Assembly (NCBI GenBank): GCA_016219545.1
Contig: JACRMH010000068.1
Span: forward strand, 1-40,752
Origin: Chloroflexota bacterium
GTDB taxonomy: Bacteria; Chloroflexota; Anaerolineae; Anaerolineales; Villigracilaceae
DNA: 40,752 bases
Reading direction: 5' to 3'
The notes below the pieces were generated by a model. The model searched no databases, was not told the origin of the DNA, and saw only the letters and a list, made by a program, of their open reading frames with translations. Position 1 is the stretch's first letter. Every line of letters begins with the position of its first letter. Position numbers and translations under genes: made by a program. Shown piece by piece: positions 16,485-25,106 of the stretch.

Positions 16485-16994
16485 ATGACAGAAGTTGGGC
16501 ATATTTTGATGGGTGCAACAGTTGGTGTACTTTGTAGGCCAAAAGCCTTAACTACAAAACAGACAGTAGTGCATATGGCTGCATTTATGATTTTAGCCAC
16601 CATACCCGATCTACCCTTCAAAAACTGGGGTCATGACCGATACTATTTCAGCCATAGCGTTTTCGTAACTTTGTTGTTGATTTTCTTGTTTTTGCTTCCT
16701 TTTTTGTTTTCAAGAAAACTCAAAATGCAAATTGGCGGCGCGCTGGTTTTAGCAGGAGGTGCGTGTTCATGGTTATCTCACCTTCTCCTTGATTCCTTTT
16801 ATAACCATGGAAAAGGAATTGCCATTTATTGGCCAATTTCGAGTGCAAGACTTGCCCTGCCAATTCCATGGTTTGATGTTGCGACCGGCTCTTCATTGCA
16901 CATTATTCAGGTCATGCTGATCGAGTTTGCCAGTTATTCTCCCATCCTATTGCTTGCAATTTGGTATAAGTTCAAAATGAGCGAACACAGATAA
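16485..16994 (+). CDS. YdjM-like membrane-bound metal-dependent hydrolase
   Basis: A 169-residue integral membrane protein with the PF04307 (YdjM/DUF457) pattern. It has EVGHILMGATVG at the N-terminus, IPDLPFKNWGHDRYYFSHS with the conserved Asp and His residues, and WLSHLLLDSFYNHGKGIAIYWP. Four membrane segments are likely. The last residues, SEHR, and the stop codon are encoded by the left arm of an inverted repeat (16983-17013), which suggests the repeat trimmed or replaced the original C-terminus. AGGAAC precedes the ATG. Substrate unknown. Confidence 0.85.
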   Translation: MTEVGHILMGATVGVLCRPKALTTKQTVVHMAAFMILATIPDLPFKNWGHDRYYFSHSVFVTLLLIFLFLLPFLFSRKLKMQIGGALVLAGGACSWLSHLLLDSFYNHGKGIAIYWPISSARLALPIPWFDVATGSSLHIIQVMLIEFASYSPILLLAIWYKFKMSEHR

Positions 16995-17013
16995 ATCCTT
17001 TTCATCTGTGTTC
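16983..17013. repeat. Inverted repeat GAACACAGAT family
   Basis: GAACACAGAT and its exact complement ATCTGTGTTC are separated by 11 bases. The left arm contains the stop codon of the YdjM-like gene. The element lies between convergent genes and may help end transcription. Confidence 0.75.
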
Positions 17014-17029
17014 GTCTGTGGGTAAGAAT

Positions 17030-17581
17030 TTACGCAGGCTGTTTCTTCAATAACTCCAGATAATGCTTGCGGAACTTTGATACTTTTGGCGCGACCACTG
17101 CCTGACAATAGGGCTGGTTTTGATTGTGCGCAAAATATTCCTGATGATAATCTTCGGCGACGAAGTAATTATTGACGGCGGTCACTTCAGTAACAATGGG
17201 GCTGTTCCAGATCCCCTGGGCATTCAACTCACTGATGATTTGTTCGGAGATGGCTTTCTGCTCGGGGGAATGATAGAAGATGGCGGAGCGGTATTGCACG
17301 CCCACATCCCCGCCCTGACGGTTCATTGTGGTTGGGTCGTGGATGGCGAAGAATACATTCAACAGGTCGCGGAACGAGATCACGGACGGGTCAAACTGGA
17401 TGCGGATCACTTCCGCATGACCCGTATCCCCATTGCAGACCTGGCGATACGTCGGGTTGATGGCATGTCCGTTTGAATAACCCGATTCTACAGACTGTAT
17501 TCCTCTGATCTCATCGAACACGGCTTCCAAACACCAGAAGCATCCCCCGGCGAGTGTGGCGGTTTCATAATGGTTGCTCAT
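17030..17581 (-). CDS. msrA: Peptide-methionine (S)-S-oxide reductase
   Basis: A 183-residue repair enzyme that reduces methionine-S-sulfoxide. The catalytic Cys14 sits in GGCFWCLEAVF. GYSNGHAINPTYRQVCNGDTGHAEV and FFAIHDPTT are family landmarks. QGGDVGVQYRSAIFYHS completes the active-site wall, and NQPYCQAVV near the C-terminus carries a candidate recycling Cys. AAGGAGAC precedes the ATG. No msrB is adjacent. Confidence 0.96.
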   Translation of the reverse strand: MSNHYETATLAGGCFWCLEAVFDEIRGIQSVESGYSNGHAINPTYRQVCNGDTGHAEVIRIQFDPSVISFRDLLNVFFAIHDPTTMNRQGGDVGVQYRSAIFYHSPEQKAISEQIISELNAQGIWNSPIVTEVTAVNNYFVAEDYHQEYFAHNQNQPYCQAVVAPKVSKFRKHYLELLKKQPA

Positions 17582-17667
17582 AATAAAGTCTCCTTTTCTA
17601 AGTGCTTTGACGATGCGGGAACGGGAAATATTATTAGGGGAAGATTACAGTTTATATGCCTGTATAT

Positions 17668-17785
17668 ATGTCGTTGCGAGGAGGGCGTTTTTCCCGACGA
17701 AGCAATCTCCTGTTTTATATGATATATAAACTTACAAGGAGATTGCCACGCTGCCAAAAACAAGAGCGGCGGCTCGCAACGACAT
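17668..17785. repeat. Palindromic repeat, GTCGTTGCGAG/GCAATCTCC family (118 bp)
   Basis: Outer arms ATGTCGTTGCGAG / CTCGCAACGACAT, inner arms GCAATCTCC / GGAGATTGC, around a short AT-rich centre. Other members are at 22676-22771 and, shortened, at 27548-27601. Short frames crossing it are not genes. Confidence 0.85.
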
Positions 17786-17803
17786 TTGCGGAGTTAAATA
17801 AAA

Positions 17804-17823
17804 AGACCACCCGCAGGCGGTCT
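17804..17823 (-). terminator. Terminator of the TPR membrane protein gene
   Basis: Stem AGACCACC / GGCGGTCT (7 of 8 pairs) with a 4-base loop. On the minus strand it is followed by TTTTTATTT, and it lies just after the stop codon of the 17834-18862 gene. Confidence 0.8.
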
Positions 17824-17833
17824 CTTTTGAAAT

Positions 17834-18862
17834 TTATCTCATTCCCGAGATGGTGATCAACCCGCTGCTGATGTTGACGTTCATGATCTGCAAGCCGGGG
17901 ACTTGTTCATTTATTTTCTTTGCCAGGAACTCGTTGAGCCATGCGCTGGTTTCTGAGATCAGAAATTCCGGTATGACTTGTTGACCGATCTGCAGGGAAG
18001 TGATCTCAAGGGTTGGCATCCCCGCATCAAGGTTGACCTTTCCAGTAACAAGCGCGGAAGTTGAGTTCTTACTGCCATCCACCATGCCCCAAATTTCGAT
18101 GGTTCCGTTCTGTAAATAAACTTGAACGTCATGCAGGGGAAGATCGGAGTTATTCTTCATCTCTAATGCCAGCCACGAGGTGACCTGTTGCTCAGTCAAC
18201 GTGACGGTGTTCAATGAGCCGGGTTGCGGGAGAGCGTTTTCCAGCGTAGTCCTTGCTTCTTGTGCTGATCCCTCTAACGGCACGATGGGAGCGCCGGGGC
18301 GTTCAGGTGCGCCGTCCATACCGTTATCCGTATTGCTGACAGCAAAGCCGATCAATGCATCCACAAGCGATGTGTACTGGGGATACTTTTCACCAATTTC
18401 CGCACGAGTCTGCGCGGCGATGTCATCTGGCAGGTTTTTTGCGTAAGGGACGGGGGTGGCTTGAAGGAGAAGCTTGCCTACTTTGGATTCGGGATTCGTC
18501 ATGGCCACTACAAATGTGGTTGTGCCAAATAGGAATACAGCCAGGATGGAGATGACCAACCCGCGCAAAATATTTCTGGCAGGTGAGGAGGTCTTCCGAT
18601 ATTCTTTTTGTACAACAATATCGGGGGATTGGAGACGCGTGAGCCCAAGTTTTGCTTCATGGTTGTTGGGATTGATCTTGATGGCACGCTCATAACATTC
18701 GGCCTTGCGTTCTTTTTCCTCTACCACACGCGCAAGCAGCATCCACGCGGATTCTTCCTTGGGGTATTCGGTCAGCAGGTCGGATAAATACTTCTTCGCC
18801 AGGCCGCGGTTTCCGCGCTGGAAGGTGTAATCAGCCTGTTTATATAATTCTTGTTTGTTCAT
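17834..18862 (-). CDS. TPR-containing single-pass membrane protein
   Basis: A 342-residue protein. Residues ~1-80 are two to three tetratricopeptide-like helices (YTFQRGNRGLAKKYLSDLL, then YERAIKINPNNHEAKLGL, a classic TPR end). Residues ~95-120 form one membrane helix (ILRGLVISILAVFLFGTTTF). The rest is a soluble outer part with a Gly/Pro-rich loop (about 190-215) and a beta-rich C-terminal domain (LYLQNGTIEIWGMVDG-like, ISSGLITISGMR). No enzyme motif. It lies 45 bp upstream of clpC on the same strand's far side (after the clpC stop), separated by a GTAGGGGCG repeat. Function unknown. Confidence 0.8.
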   Translation of the reverse strand: MNKQELYKQADYTFQRGNRGLAKKYLSDLLTEYPKEESAWMLLARVVEEKERKAECYERAIKINPNNHEAKLGLTRLQSPDIVVQKEYRKTSSPARNILRGLVISILAVFLFGTTTFVVAMTNPESKVGKLLLQATPVPYAKNLPDDIAAQTRAEIGEKYPQYTSLVDALIGFAVSNTDNGMDGAPERPGAPIVPLEGSAQEARTTLENALPQPGSLNTVTLTEQQVTSWLALEMKNNSDLPLHDVQVYLQNGTIEIWGMVDGSKNSTSALVTGKVNLDAGMPTLEITSLQIGQQVIPEFLISETSAWLNEFLAKKINEQVPGLQIMNVNISSGLITISGMR

Positions 18863-18869
18863 TATATTC

Positions 18870-18897
18870 GTAGGGGCGGGGTCTCACCCGCCCCTAC
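18870..18897. repeat. GTAGGGGCG-type inverted repeat
   Basis: GTAGGGGCGGG and its exact complement CCCGCCCCTAC with a 6-base loop, between the clpC stop and the TPR protein start. Same family as 8510-8540. Confidence 0.8.
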
Positions 18898-18907
18898 ACA
18901 TGTTTAA

Positions 18908-21397
18908 TTATATGCTTGGTTCGGAAATTTTTTCTTCGGATTTATCGAGGACAAGGATCCCGTCATCGTTAACATCAACTTTGATGGAATCGCCGTCTAC
19001 GAATTCACCGGCGAGCAAACGATCAGATAACGGGTCTTCCACTTTCTGTTGGATCACGCGGCGCAGCGGGCGTGCGCCGAATTCTGTATCGTACCCCAGT
19101 TCGGCGAGCAGGGCCAGCCCGGCTTCGGAAGCGGTTAGCGCAAGGTTATGGTCCTTAAGTCGTTCCGTCACTTTAGCCAGTTCGAGCGACACGATCTTCT
19201 GAATATCTTCCTTGTTGAGCGAGCGGAAGATGACAACTGAATCCATGCGGTTGATGAACTCGGGTCTGAATGCGCGCTTGAGCGATTCGTTCAACTTCTT
19301 GCGCATGTCATCATAAGACAGGCGTTCTTCGGTGGCTTCGTCGCGCTTCATGGCAAAGCCAAAGGAGGTCTGATTTTTGATCATGTCCGCGCCGATATTG
19401 GAGGTCATGACAATGATCGCATTGCGGAAGTCCACTTTACGTCCCTTCGCATCGCTGAGGTGACCTTCTTCCATAATTTGCAAAAGCATATTGTGGACTT
19501 CGGGATGAGCTTTTTCGATCTCATCGAAGACAACGATGGAATATGGCCGGCGGCGCAAGGCTTCTGTCAGTTGACCCGCATCTTCGTAGCCGACATATCC
19601 GGGAGGCGCACCCACCAAACGGGCGGCGGTGTGACGCTCCATGAACTCGGACATATCCAGTTGAATGGCGGCATCTTCACTGCCGAACATAAATTTGGCG
19701 AGGGTCTTGGTCAATTCGGTTTTGCCAACGCCTGTCGGTCCGAGGAACATAAACGAACCGATCGGTCGCTTCGGGTCTTTGAGACCGGCGCGTGCGCGGC
19801 GGACTGCACGTGAGATGGCCACAATCGCATCTTCCTGTCCGATGATCCCTTTGCGTAGTTCGTCTTCCATTTTCAGCAGGCGCTGTGATTCGGCTTCTGC
19901 CAATTGCATGAGTGGAACGCCTGTCCACATGGAGACGACTTCGGCAATATCTTCGGCGGTCACGACGGGACTGTTGGCGCGATCCCAACCTGTGCGCAAG
20001 CGTTCGATCTGCGCGCCGAGATCGCTCTCGCGCTCTTCCCATTCCTTGATGTCTTCGGAGTTGCCTTCTTCCTGCGCAAGGGTACGGTTCTGGCGTGCCT
20101 GCTTCAATTGACCGAATAGATCCTTGGCATGTTTCGCGGCGGGACTCTTGTACATGCGCACGCGCGACGATGACTCGTCAATCAGGTCAATGGCTTTGTC
20201 AGGTAAGAATCTTTCGGTGACATAACGTGATGATAAATGCGTGGCGGCTTCAAGCGCTTCATCGGAGATCACCAGATGGTGATGTTCTTCATACGCGCCG
20301 CGAATTCCTTTAAGGATGGCAATCGTTTCATCTTCCGAGGGTTCATCCACTTGCACAGGTTGGAAGCGGCGTTCGAGCGCGGCATCTGATTCGATGTGCT
20401 TGCGATATTCATCCAATGTCGTCGCGCCGATGACTTGTAATTCGCCGCGTGACAAGGCCGGCTTGAGGATGTTGGCTGCATCCACAGATGAACCTGCGGC
20501 TCCTGCCCCGACCAGCATATGGACCTCGTCAATGAAGAGGATCGAGCCTGATGCTTTTAACTCATCAATGATCCGTTTGAGTCTTTCCTCGAACTGACCA
20601 CGATACATTGTGCCAGCAACGAGAGAGCCCACGTCAAGCTGCAAGACGCGCTTGTTCATCAATGGGGCAGGGACATCTCCGTCAATGATTCTTTGAGCAA
20701 GTCCCTCCACGATGGCGGTCTTGCCGACGCCGGGCTCGCCGATGAGGGCGGGATTGTTCTTTGTGCGGCGCGCCAGGATTTGTATGACGCGTTCGATTTC
20801 CATTTGACGCCCAATGACGGGGTCAAGTTTTTTCTCTTCAGCTTTGGATGTTAGGTCGGTGGCGAGTTGGTCAACGAGCGGGGTTTTGGGGTTGGATGCT
20901 GACGCAGAGCCGCCTTTGCCCGTTTGGGGGCCGGCAGGTGTCGGTGAGGATGGTGATGCGGATTCGTTCAAAACGCGGCGTACCTGTCTGCGGATCTGGT
21001 CGCTTGTGATGCCGAGTCTGCGGAGTACTTCCATTCCAGTCGATTCAACGCGGACCAATCCAAGCAGAATATGCTCGGTGCCGATGTAGTGGTGACCGAG
21101 GCGGCGGGCTTCATCAATTGCGAATTCAAGGACTTGCTGGGTTTCAGGGGCAAGCTCAATGTGATTTGGGTCGAAATCGGGCGTGGCGCTTGTAACGCGC
21201 TGTACCACTTCACGCACGCGTTCGGGGGTCATGCCGAGATCGCGCATGACACGGCCTGCGACTCCGCCTTCTTCATTCATTAATCCAAGGATAAGGTGTT
21301 CGGTTCCAATATTGTTTTGATGGGCGCGCTCTGCTTCCTGATGTGCGAGGCTGAGCACACGCCTTGCTCTTTGGGTAAATCTTTCCATTCCAGCCAT
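18908..21397 (-). CDS. clpC: ATP-dependent Clp protease ATP-binding subunit ClpC
   Basis: An 829-residue AAA+ unfoldase that feeds proteins to ClpP. Residues ~1-145 carry the two Clp N-terminal repeats (MERFTQRARRVLSLAHQEA, then GTEHILLGLVRVES). The first ATPase has Walker A GEPGVGKT at 220-227. A UVR-like coiled segment follows at about 425-465, and the second ATPase has GPTGVGKT at 553-560 with IVVFDEIEKAHPEV. The C-terminal sensor domain has FGARPLRRVIQQ. The middle UVR motif and the full N-domain favour ClpC over ClpB. An Ala/Ser/Pro-rich linker lies at about 148-175. A TATCTCC-complement Shine-Dalgarno precedes the ATG. Confidence 0.95.
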   Translation of the reverse strand: MAGMERFTQRARRVLSLAHQEAERAHQNNIGTEHLILGLMNEEGGVAGRVMRDLGMTPERVREVVQRVTSATPDFDPNHIELAPETQQVLEFAIDEARRLGHHYIGTEHILLGLVRVESTGMEVLRRLGITSDQIRRQVRRVLNESASPSSPTPAGPQTGKGGSASASNPKTPLVDQLATDLTSKAEEKKLDPVIGRQMEIERVIQILARRTKNNPALIGEPGVGKTAIVEGLAQRIIDGDVPAPLMNKRVLQLDVGSLVAGTMYRGQFEERLKRIIDELKASGSILFIDEVHMLVGAGAAGSSVDAANILKPALSRGELQVIGATTLDEYRKHIESDAALERRFQPVQVDEPSEDETIAILKGIRGAYEEHHHLVISDEALEAATHLSSRYVTERFLPDKAIDLIDESSSRVRMYKSPAAKHAKDLFGQLKQARQNRTLAQEEGNSEDIKEWEERESDLGAQIERLRTGWDRANSPVVTAEDIAEVVSMWTGVPLMQLAEAESQRLLKMEDELRKGIIGQEDAIVAISRAVRRARAGLKDPKRPIGSFMFLGPTGVGKTELTKTLAKFMFGSEDAAIQLDMSEFMERHTAARLVGAPPGYVGYEDAGQLTEALRRRPYSIVVFDEIEKAHPEVHNMLLQIMEEGHLSDAKGRKVDFRNAIIVMTSNIGADMIKNQTSFGFAMKRDEATEERLSYDDMRKKLNESLKRAFRPEFINRMDSVVIFRSLNKEDIQKIVSLELAKVTERLKDHNLALTASEAGLALLAELGYDTEFGARPLRRVIQQKVEDPLSDRLLAGEFVDGDSIKVDVNDDGILVLDKSEEKISEPSI

Positions 21398-21581
21398 GTT
21401 TATCTCCTATATCTTGAGTCATTGTACCAAAAAGGCAACAGACTTTCCGTAGGAAAAAGGTTAGAGTTTATTAACGGGTTTTTGAGGGATTTTATGGCGG
21501 ATTCGGGCTTGTTTTTGTGGGAAGTAAGAAGAAAGAGGAAAGAAGTGATAAGGAAGATATTTGGTTTTGAACAAAAAGTAA

Positions 21582-21610
21582 CATCCCGCAGGAATTAAGT
21601 CTGCGGGATG
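21582..21610 (-). terminator. Terminator of the 49-aa gene
   Basis: Perfect 10-bp stem CATCCCGCAG / CTGCGGGATG with a 9-base loop. On the minus strand it is followed by TTACTTTTTG. It starts 15 bases past the small gene's stop codon. Confidence 0.85.
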
Positions 21611-21624
21611 CGATGATGACAAAT

Positions 21625-21774
21625 CTACTTTTCAGGAGCAACGGGCGGAGGCGGAGTCTCTTTGGGTTTGTTGCTGTTCTTCTTGATCTCTTTCTGACGA
21701 TCTTTTTCGGCTTTCTTCTTTTTCTTGTCCAATTCTTTTTTGCGCTTTTCGTATTGATAATTCACTGCTGGCAT
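21625..21774 (-). CDS. Lysine-rich 49-residue protein
   Basis: A very short gene. The product starts MPAVNYQYEKRKKELDKKKK, continues as a highly charged Lys/Glu helix and ends in KPKETPPPPVAPEK. An AGAAGGAT Shine-Dalgarno lies 6 bases before the ATG and a strong terminator follows the stop, so it is a complete transcription unit. No family is certain. The basic coiled helix with a proline tail resembles small ribosome- or nucleic-acid-associated proteins, but this is only inference. Confidence 0.7.
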   Translation of the reverse strand: MPAVNYQYEKRKKELDKKKKKAEKDRQKEIKKNSNKPKETPPPPVAPEK

Positions 21775-21874
21775 TGGTTTATCCTTCTGGAAATTGATTC
21801 CGGTTAATGGGGAAATTGCACGATAAGTTGCTTTTCATTATAGCACCCAAACAAAGCTATGGACTTAAAATACA

Positions 21875-21933
21875 ATCCGCAGATTTCGCGGATTATGCAG
21901 AAAAAATCTGCCCAATCTGCGCCATCTGCGGAT
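21875..21933. repeat. Inverted repeat ATCCGCAGAT family
   Basis: Outer arms ATCCGCAGAT / ATCTGCGGAT, with internal copies of AATCTGC and GCGGATT. It lies just downstream of sdhB and may act as the 3' end of the sdh transcript. Confidence 0.7.
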
Positions 21934-21951
21934 ATGATCTGCCTTCCTAAA

Positions 21952-22659
21952 CTAATCTAACTTTCCCGTCACCATTGCCATCTTCACTTCACCGATCGCC
22001 TTTGTGATCTTAATATCACGCGGACAGGCTTCGGTGCAGTTGTAAGCTGTGTGACATCTTACCGTGCCGTCCGTTTCGCTCAGGATGTGCAGGCGTTCTG
22101 CGGCGCCTTCATCGCGACTATCAAAGATGAAGCGATGCGCGGTCACAATGGCGGCGGGCCCGTAATATTCGCCGTTCGCCCAATAAGATGGGCACGAAGT
22201 TGTGCAGGCTGCACATAAAATACACTTGGTTGATTCATCGAAGCGCGCGCGGTCTTCGGGGCTTTGCAAGCGTTCGCGTCCGTCCGCGGGCAGGGGAGAG
22301 TCATTGATCAAATAGGGGAGCATCTTCTTGTAATTATCGAAGAACGGGTCCATATCCACGATCAAATCTTTTTGGATCTTCAAACCAAGCACAGGCTCGA
22401 CGGTGATGTTCGCACCCACATCGCGTACCAAAGTTTTGCACGCCAGATGATTGCGGCCGTTAATCCGCATTGCATCCGAGCCGCACACGCCATGCGCGCA
22501 GGAACGGCGGAATGCCAGGGAGCCGTCCACTTTGCCTTTGATGTGTTCAAGCACATCGAGGATGCGGTCATTGGCATTGCCTTCTATTTTATAAGTCACA
22601 TAATTTCCGCGCGTATCTTTTTCAGGGTTATAGCGAAATATTTTTACTGTAAGTTCCAT
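21952..22659 (-). CDS. sdhB: Succinate dehydrogenase iron-sulfur subunit (complex 1)
   Basis: A 235-residue subunit carrying electrons from FAD to quinone. The [2Fe-2S] site reads RSCAHGVCGSDAMRINGRN then HLAC, with Asp at the third ligand position, exactly the layout of E. coli and mitochondrial SdhB. The [4Fe-4S] motif is CILCAACTTSCP, and the [3Fe-4S] ligands are in CHTAYNCTEACPRDI. A GAGGAGATAA Shine-Dalgarno precedes the ATG. Last gene of the sdhCDAB operon; a palindromic repeat separates it from sdhA. Confidence 0.96.
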   Translation of the reverse strand: MELTVKIFRYNPEKDTRGNYVTYKIEGNANDRILDVLEHIKGKVDGSLAFRRSCAHGVCGSDAMRINGRNHLACKTLVRDVGANITVEPVLGLKIQKDLIVDMDPFFDNYKKMLPYLINDSPLPADGRERLQSPEDRARFDESTKCILCAACTTSCPSYWANGEYYGPAAIVTAHRFIFDSRDEGAAERLHILSETDGTVRCHTAYNCTEACPRDIKITKAIGEVKMAMVTGKLD

Positions 22660-22675
22660 AAAATTATCTCCTCAT

Positions 22676-22771
22676 ATGTCGTTGCGAGGGCGCTCTTGTT
22701 CTTTGCCCGAAGCAATCTCCGCTAACGAGGAGGTTGCTTCGTCGGGGAGAACACCCTCCTCGCAACGACAT
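22676..22771. repeat. Palindromic repeat, GTCGTTGCGAG/GCAATCTCC family (96 bp)
   Basis: Outer arms ATGTCGTTGCGAGG / CCTCGCAACGACAT and inner GAAGCAATCTCC / GGAGGTTGCTTC. It occupies nearly the whole sdhA-sdhB spacer. Confidence 0.88.
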
Positions 22772-22781
22772 AATTTATTTA

Positions 22782-24575
22782 TTAATACACTCTTGCCTTC
22801 GGCTGATGCTTGGTAATGACCACCGGCTTGTAACCAATTTCCAACTTGCCGTTCTTGCTCCAGACCAGCGAATGTTTCAACCAGTTCTTGTCATCGCGCT
22901 CGGGATAATCCTCGCGCGAATGTCCGCCGCGGGATTCTTTGCGGTTGAGTGCGCTCAATGCCACCACTTCGGCAACATCGAGCATGTTGCCAAGTTCCCA
23001 TGCATTCAGCAATTCCGTGTTGAAAATTTTTCCCGTGTCGGTCACCGATACATCCTTGAAGCGCTTCTTCAACTCGCGTACTTTTTCCAACGCATTCTGC
23101 ATATCTTTTTCATTTCGATAAATGCCAACATCTGAGAACATGACATTCTTCATTTCATTGGACAAGTCGAACACGTTCTCTTTGCCAGACCCTATTCGCA
23201 GCGCTTCGAAACCAGACAGTACGGCTGATTCAGCGTTCTCGGGCAGTTTCTCAAATTCAGCAGTCTTCGCGTACTCCGCCGCTTTGAGCCCAGCATGTTT
23301 ACCAAAGACAACGATGTCAAGCAGGGAATTGCATCCCAGGCGGTTGCCGCCATGAACCGAAACACACGCGCATTCACCCGCCGCGTAAAGCCCAGGCATG
23401 ACCGTGTTCTTATCGTCAATAACAACTTCGCCAAATTTATTTGTCGGGATGCCGCCTATCGTATAATATGCCGTCGGTTGGATCGGCATCATCTGAGTCA
23501 CCGGGTCAACGCCAAGGTAAACGCGGCAGAAATCAATAATATCGGGCAGTTTTTTCAAGACTTGTTCAGCCGTCAGATTAAATTTGGAACCGTCCGGGTT
23601 CGTGCGTCCATCTTCCGCTGCGAACTTGTTGACGGTCTCAGGGCGAATATCAAGATAGACGTAGTTCTTGCCGTCAACGCCGCGTCCCTCTTTGATCTCT
23701 GTATAAATGGCGCGGCTGACCACATCGCGTGAAGCGAGGTCCTTGATGGACGGAGCGTACTTGGGCATGAAGCGCTCGCCCTTGCCGTTGATCAGCACAC
23801 CCCCTTCACCGCGTACGCCCTCGGTGATCAGAATGCCAAGTTTATAAATACCGGTTGGATGGAATTGGAAGAATTCCATATCCTCCAGCGGAATGCCCTT
23901 GCGGAACAGGATCGCCGCGCCGTCACCGGTATAAGCATACGCATTGGATGTGACCTCGAAAATGCGTCCATGCCCGCCTGTTGCAAAAATGACGGCTTTC
24001 GCATGAATGGTATGCAATTCGCCGGTGGAGAGTTCCACCGCCACTACGCCCGCAGCCTTGCCATTGACCATGATGAAATCAAGTACTTGATATTCATCGA
24101 AGAAATTAACCTTGTTCTTCAGGCACTGTTGATATAACGTTTGCAGGATCATGTGACCCGTGCGGTCTGCGGCGTGCGCGGCCCTTCTAACGGGTTTGCC
24201 AGTTTCGTTGTTGGTGTGCCCGCCAAACGGTCGCTGTGAGATGCGTCCTTCCGGGGTCCGATCAAAGGGCAGTCCCATATTTTCCAGTTCGATCACGGCT
24301 TGCGGCGCTTCATTTGTCATGAATTCAATCGCATCCTGATCGCCAAGATAATCGGACCCTTTGACAGTATCGTACATGTGCCAGGCGGGGTTATCGCCTT
24401 CGCTATTTCCAAGTGCAGCAGCAATGCCGCCCTGTGCCGCGCCCGTATGGGAGCGTGTGGGATACATCTTGCTGATGACCGCCGTCTTCGCCGTCTTGGA
24501 TGCGTACAGTCCTGCCATGAGTCCTGCGCCGCCGCCGCCGACAACGATTACGTCAAATTGATGAACTTTTGCCAT
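22782..24575 (-). CDS. sdhA: Succinate dehydrogenase flavoprotein subunit (complex 1)
   Basis: A 597-residue subunit that oxidises succinate to fumarate. The dinucleotide-binding VIVVGGGGAGLMAG starts at residue 9. His43 in TRSHTGAAQGG is the expected covalent FAD attachment. FFQFHPTGIYKLGILITEGVRGEGG carries the substrate-binding and catalytic His/Arg residues, and LGCNSLLDIVVFGKHAG and ESRGGHSREDYPERDD end the family pattern. CAGGAG precedes the ATG. It lies between sdhD and sdhB in an sdhCDAB order. Confidence 0.96.
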   Translation of the reverse strand: MAKVHQFDVIVVGGGGAGLMAGLYASKTAKTAVISKMYPTRSHTGAAQGGIAAALGNSEGDNPAWHMYDTVKGSDYLGDQDAIEFMTNEAPQAVIELENMGLPFDRTPEGRISQRPFGGHTNNETGKPVRRAAHAADRTGHMILQTLYQQCLKNKVNFFDEYQVLDFIMVNGKAAGVVAVELSTGELHTIHAKAVIFATGGHGRIFEVTSNAYAYTGDGAAILFRKGIPLEDMEFFQFHPTGIYKLGILITEGVRGEGGVLINGKGERFMPKYAPSIKDLASRDVVSRAIYTEIKEGRGVDGKNYVYLDIRPETVNKFAAEDGRTNPDGSKFNLTAEQVLKKLPDIIDFCRVYLGVDPVTQMMPIQPTAYYTIGGIPTNKFGEVVIDDKNTVMPGLYAAGECACVSVHGGNRLGCNSLLDIVVFGKHAGLKAAEYAKTAEFEKLPENAESAVLSGFEALRIGSGKENVFDLSNEMKNVMFSDVGIYRNEKDMQNALEKVRELKKRFKDVSVTDTGKIFNTELLNAWELGNMLDVAEVVALSALNRKESRGGHSREDYPERDDKNWLKHSLVWSKNGKLEIGYKPVVITKHQPKARVY

Positions 24576-24599
24576 GAATTACTCCTGAGGAATTATTCA

Positions 24600-24661
24600 C
24601 CACAAAGGAGACAAAGGGTCACAAAGGTTTTTCCTTTGTGTACCTTTGTGACCCTTTGTGG
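24600..24661. repeat. Palindromic repeat, CCACAAAGG family
   Basis: Arms CCACAAAGG...TCACAAAGG and CCTTTGTG...CCTTTGTGG around a short T-rich loop. It fills the sdhD-sdhA spacer (95 bp). Confidence 0.88.
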
Positions 24662-24670
24662 TTAAACGAT

Positions 24671-25105
24671 CTACGAAGTCCAAATAAGATACAGACCAAT
24701 ACCAAGCATGGATAGGATCATCACGCCGCTGCAAATGCGGACGATCTGACGACCTTTGGCTGTGGCAATGTAATCGTCTGCAATGACGACCAGACCATGC
24801 ACGCCATGCCCCACTGCGATGAGAACGAGGGCACTGGCGGTTAACTTCCATAATGTCGAAGACCACGGGGCGGTATCCGGTAAGGCTGTGTTTTCCACGT
24901 GAGTCACGTTGGGCATGAAACCCCAGCGCATCACATCTGCAAAGTTCATGTTGTTGCGCGCACCCATGACCAAAGCGCCGATCAGCCCAAAGATGACCAG
25001 TGCGTACATCCCCAGCGCAGAGAGACGCGTGAAGACCCACATGATGGTTTCAAAGCTCATTAATCCGCGTTTGGCAATGGAAAGGTTTCTTGATTTATCA
25101 GCCAT
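24671..25105 (-). CDS. sdhD: Succinate dehydrogenase membrane anchor subunit D (complex 1)
   Basis: A 144-residue protein with three membrane helices (about residues 25-47, 80-104, 115-140) and GHGVHGLVVIADDYI, the SdhD signature holding the heme-ligand His and the quinone-site Asp-Tyr. The ATG at 25105 is one base after the sdhC stop, so the two anchors are translationally coupled. The in-frame upstream extension overlaps sdhC and is not used. A hydrophilic loop (about 50-80) between helices 1 and 2 is longer than in E. coli SdhD. Confidence 0.88.
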   Translation of the reverse strand: MADKSRNLSIAKRGLMSFETIMWVFTRLSALGMYALVIFGLIGALVMGARNNMNFADVMRWGFMPNVTHVENTALPDTAPWSSTLWKLTASALVLIAVGHGVHGLVVIADDYIATAKGRQIVRICSGVMILSMLGIGLYLIWTS

Positions 25106-25106
25106 G

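Noticed and set aside
17578..17763. Short frames across the 118-bp palindrome
   Set aside because: They are explained by the inverted repeat and have no coding character.
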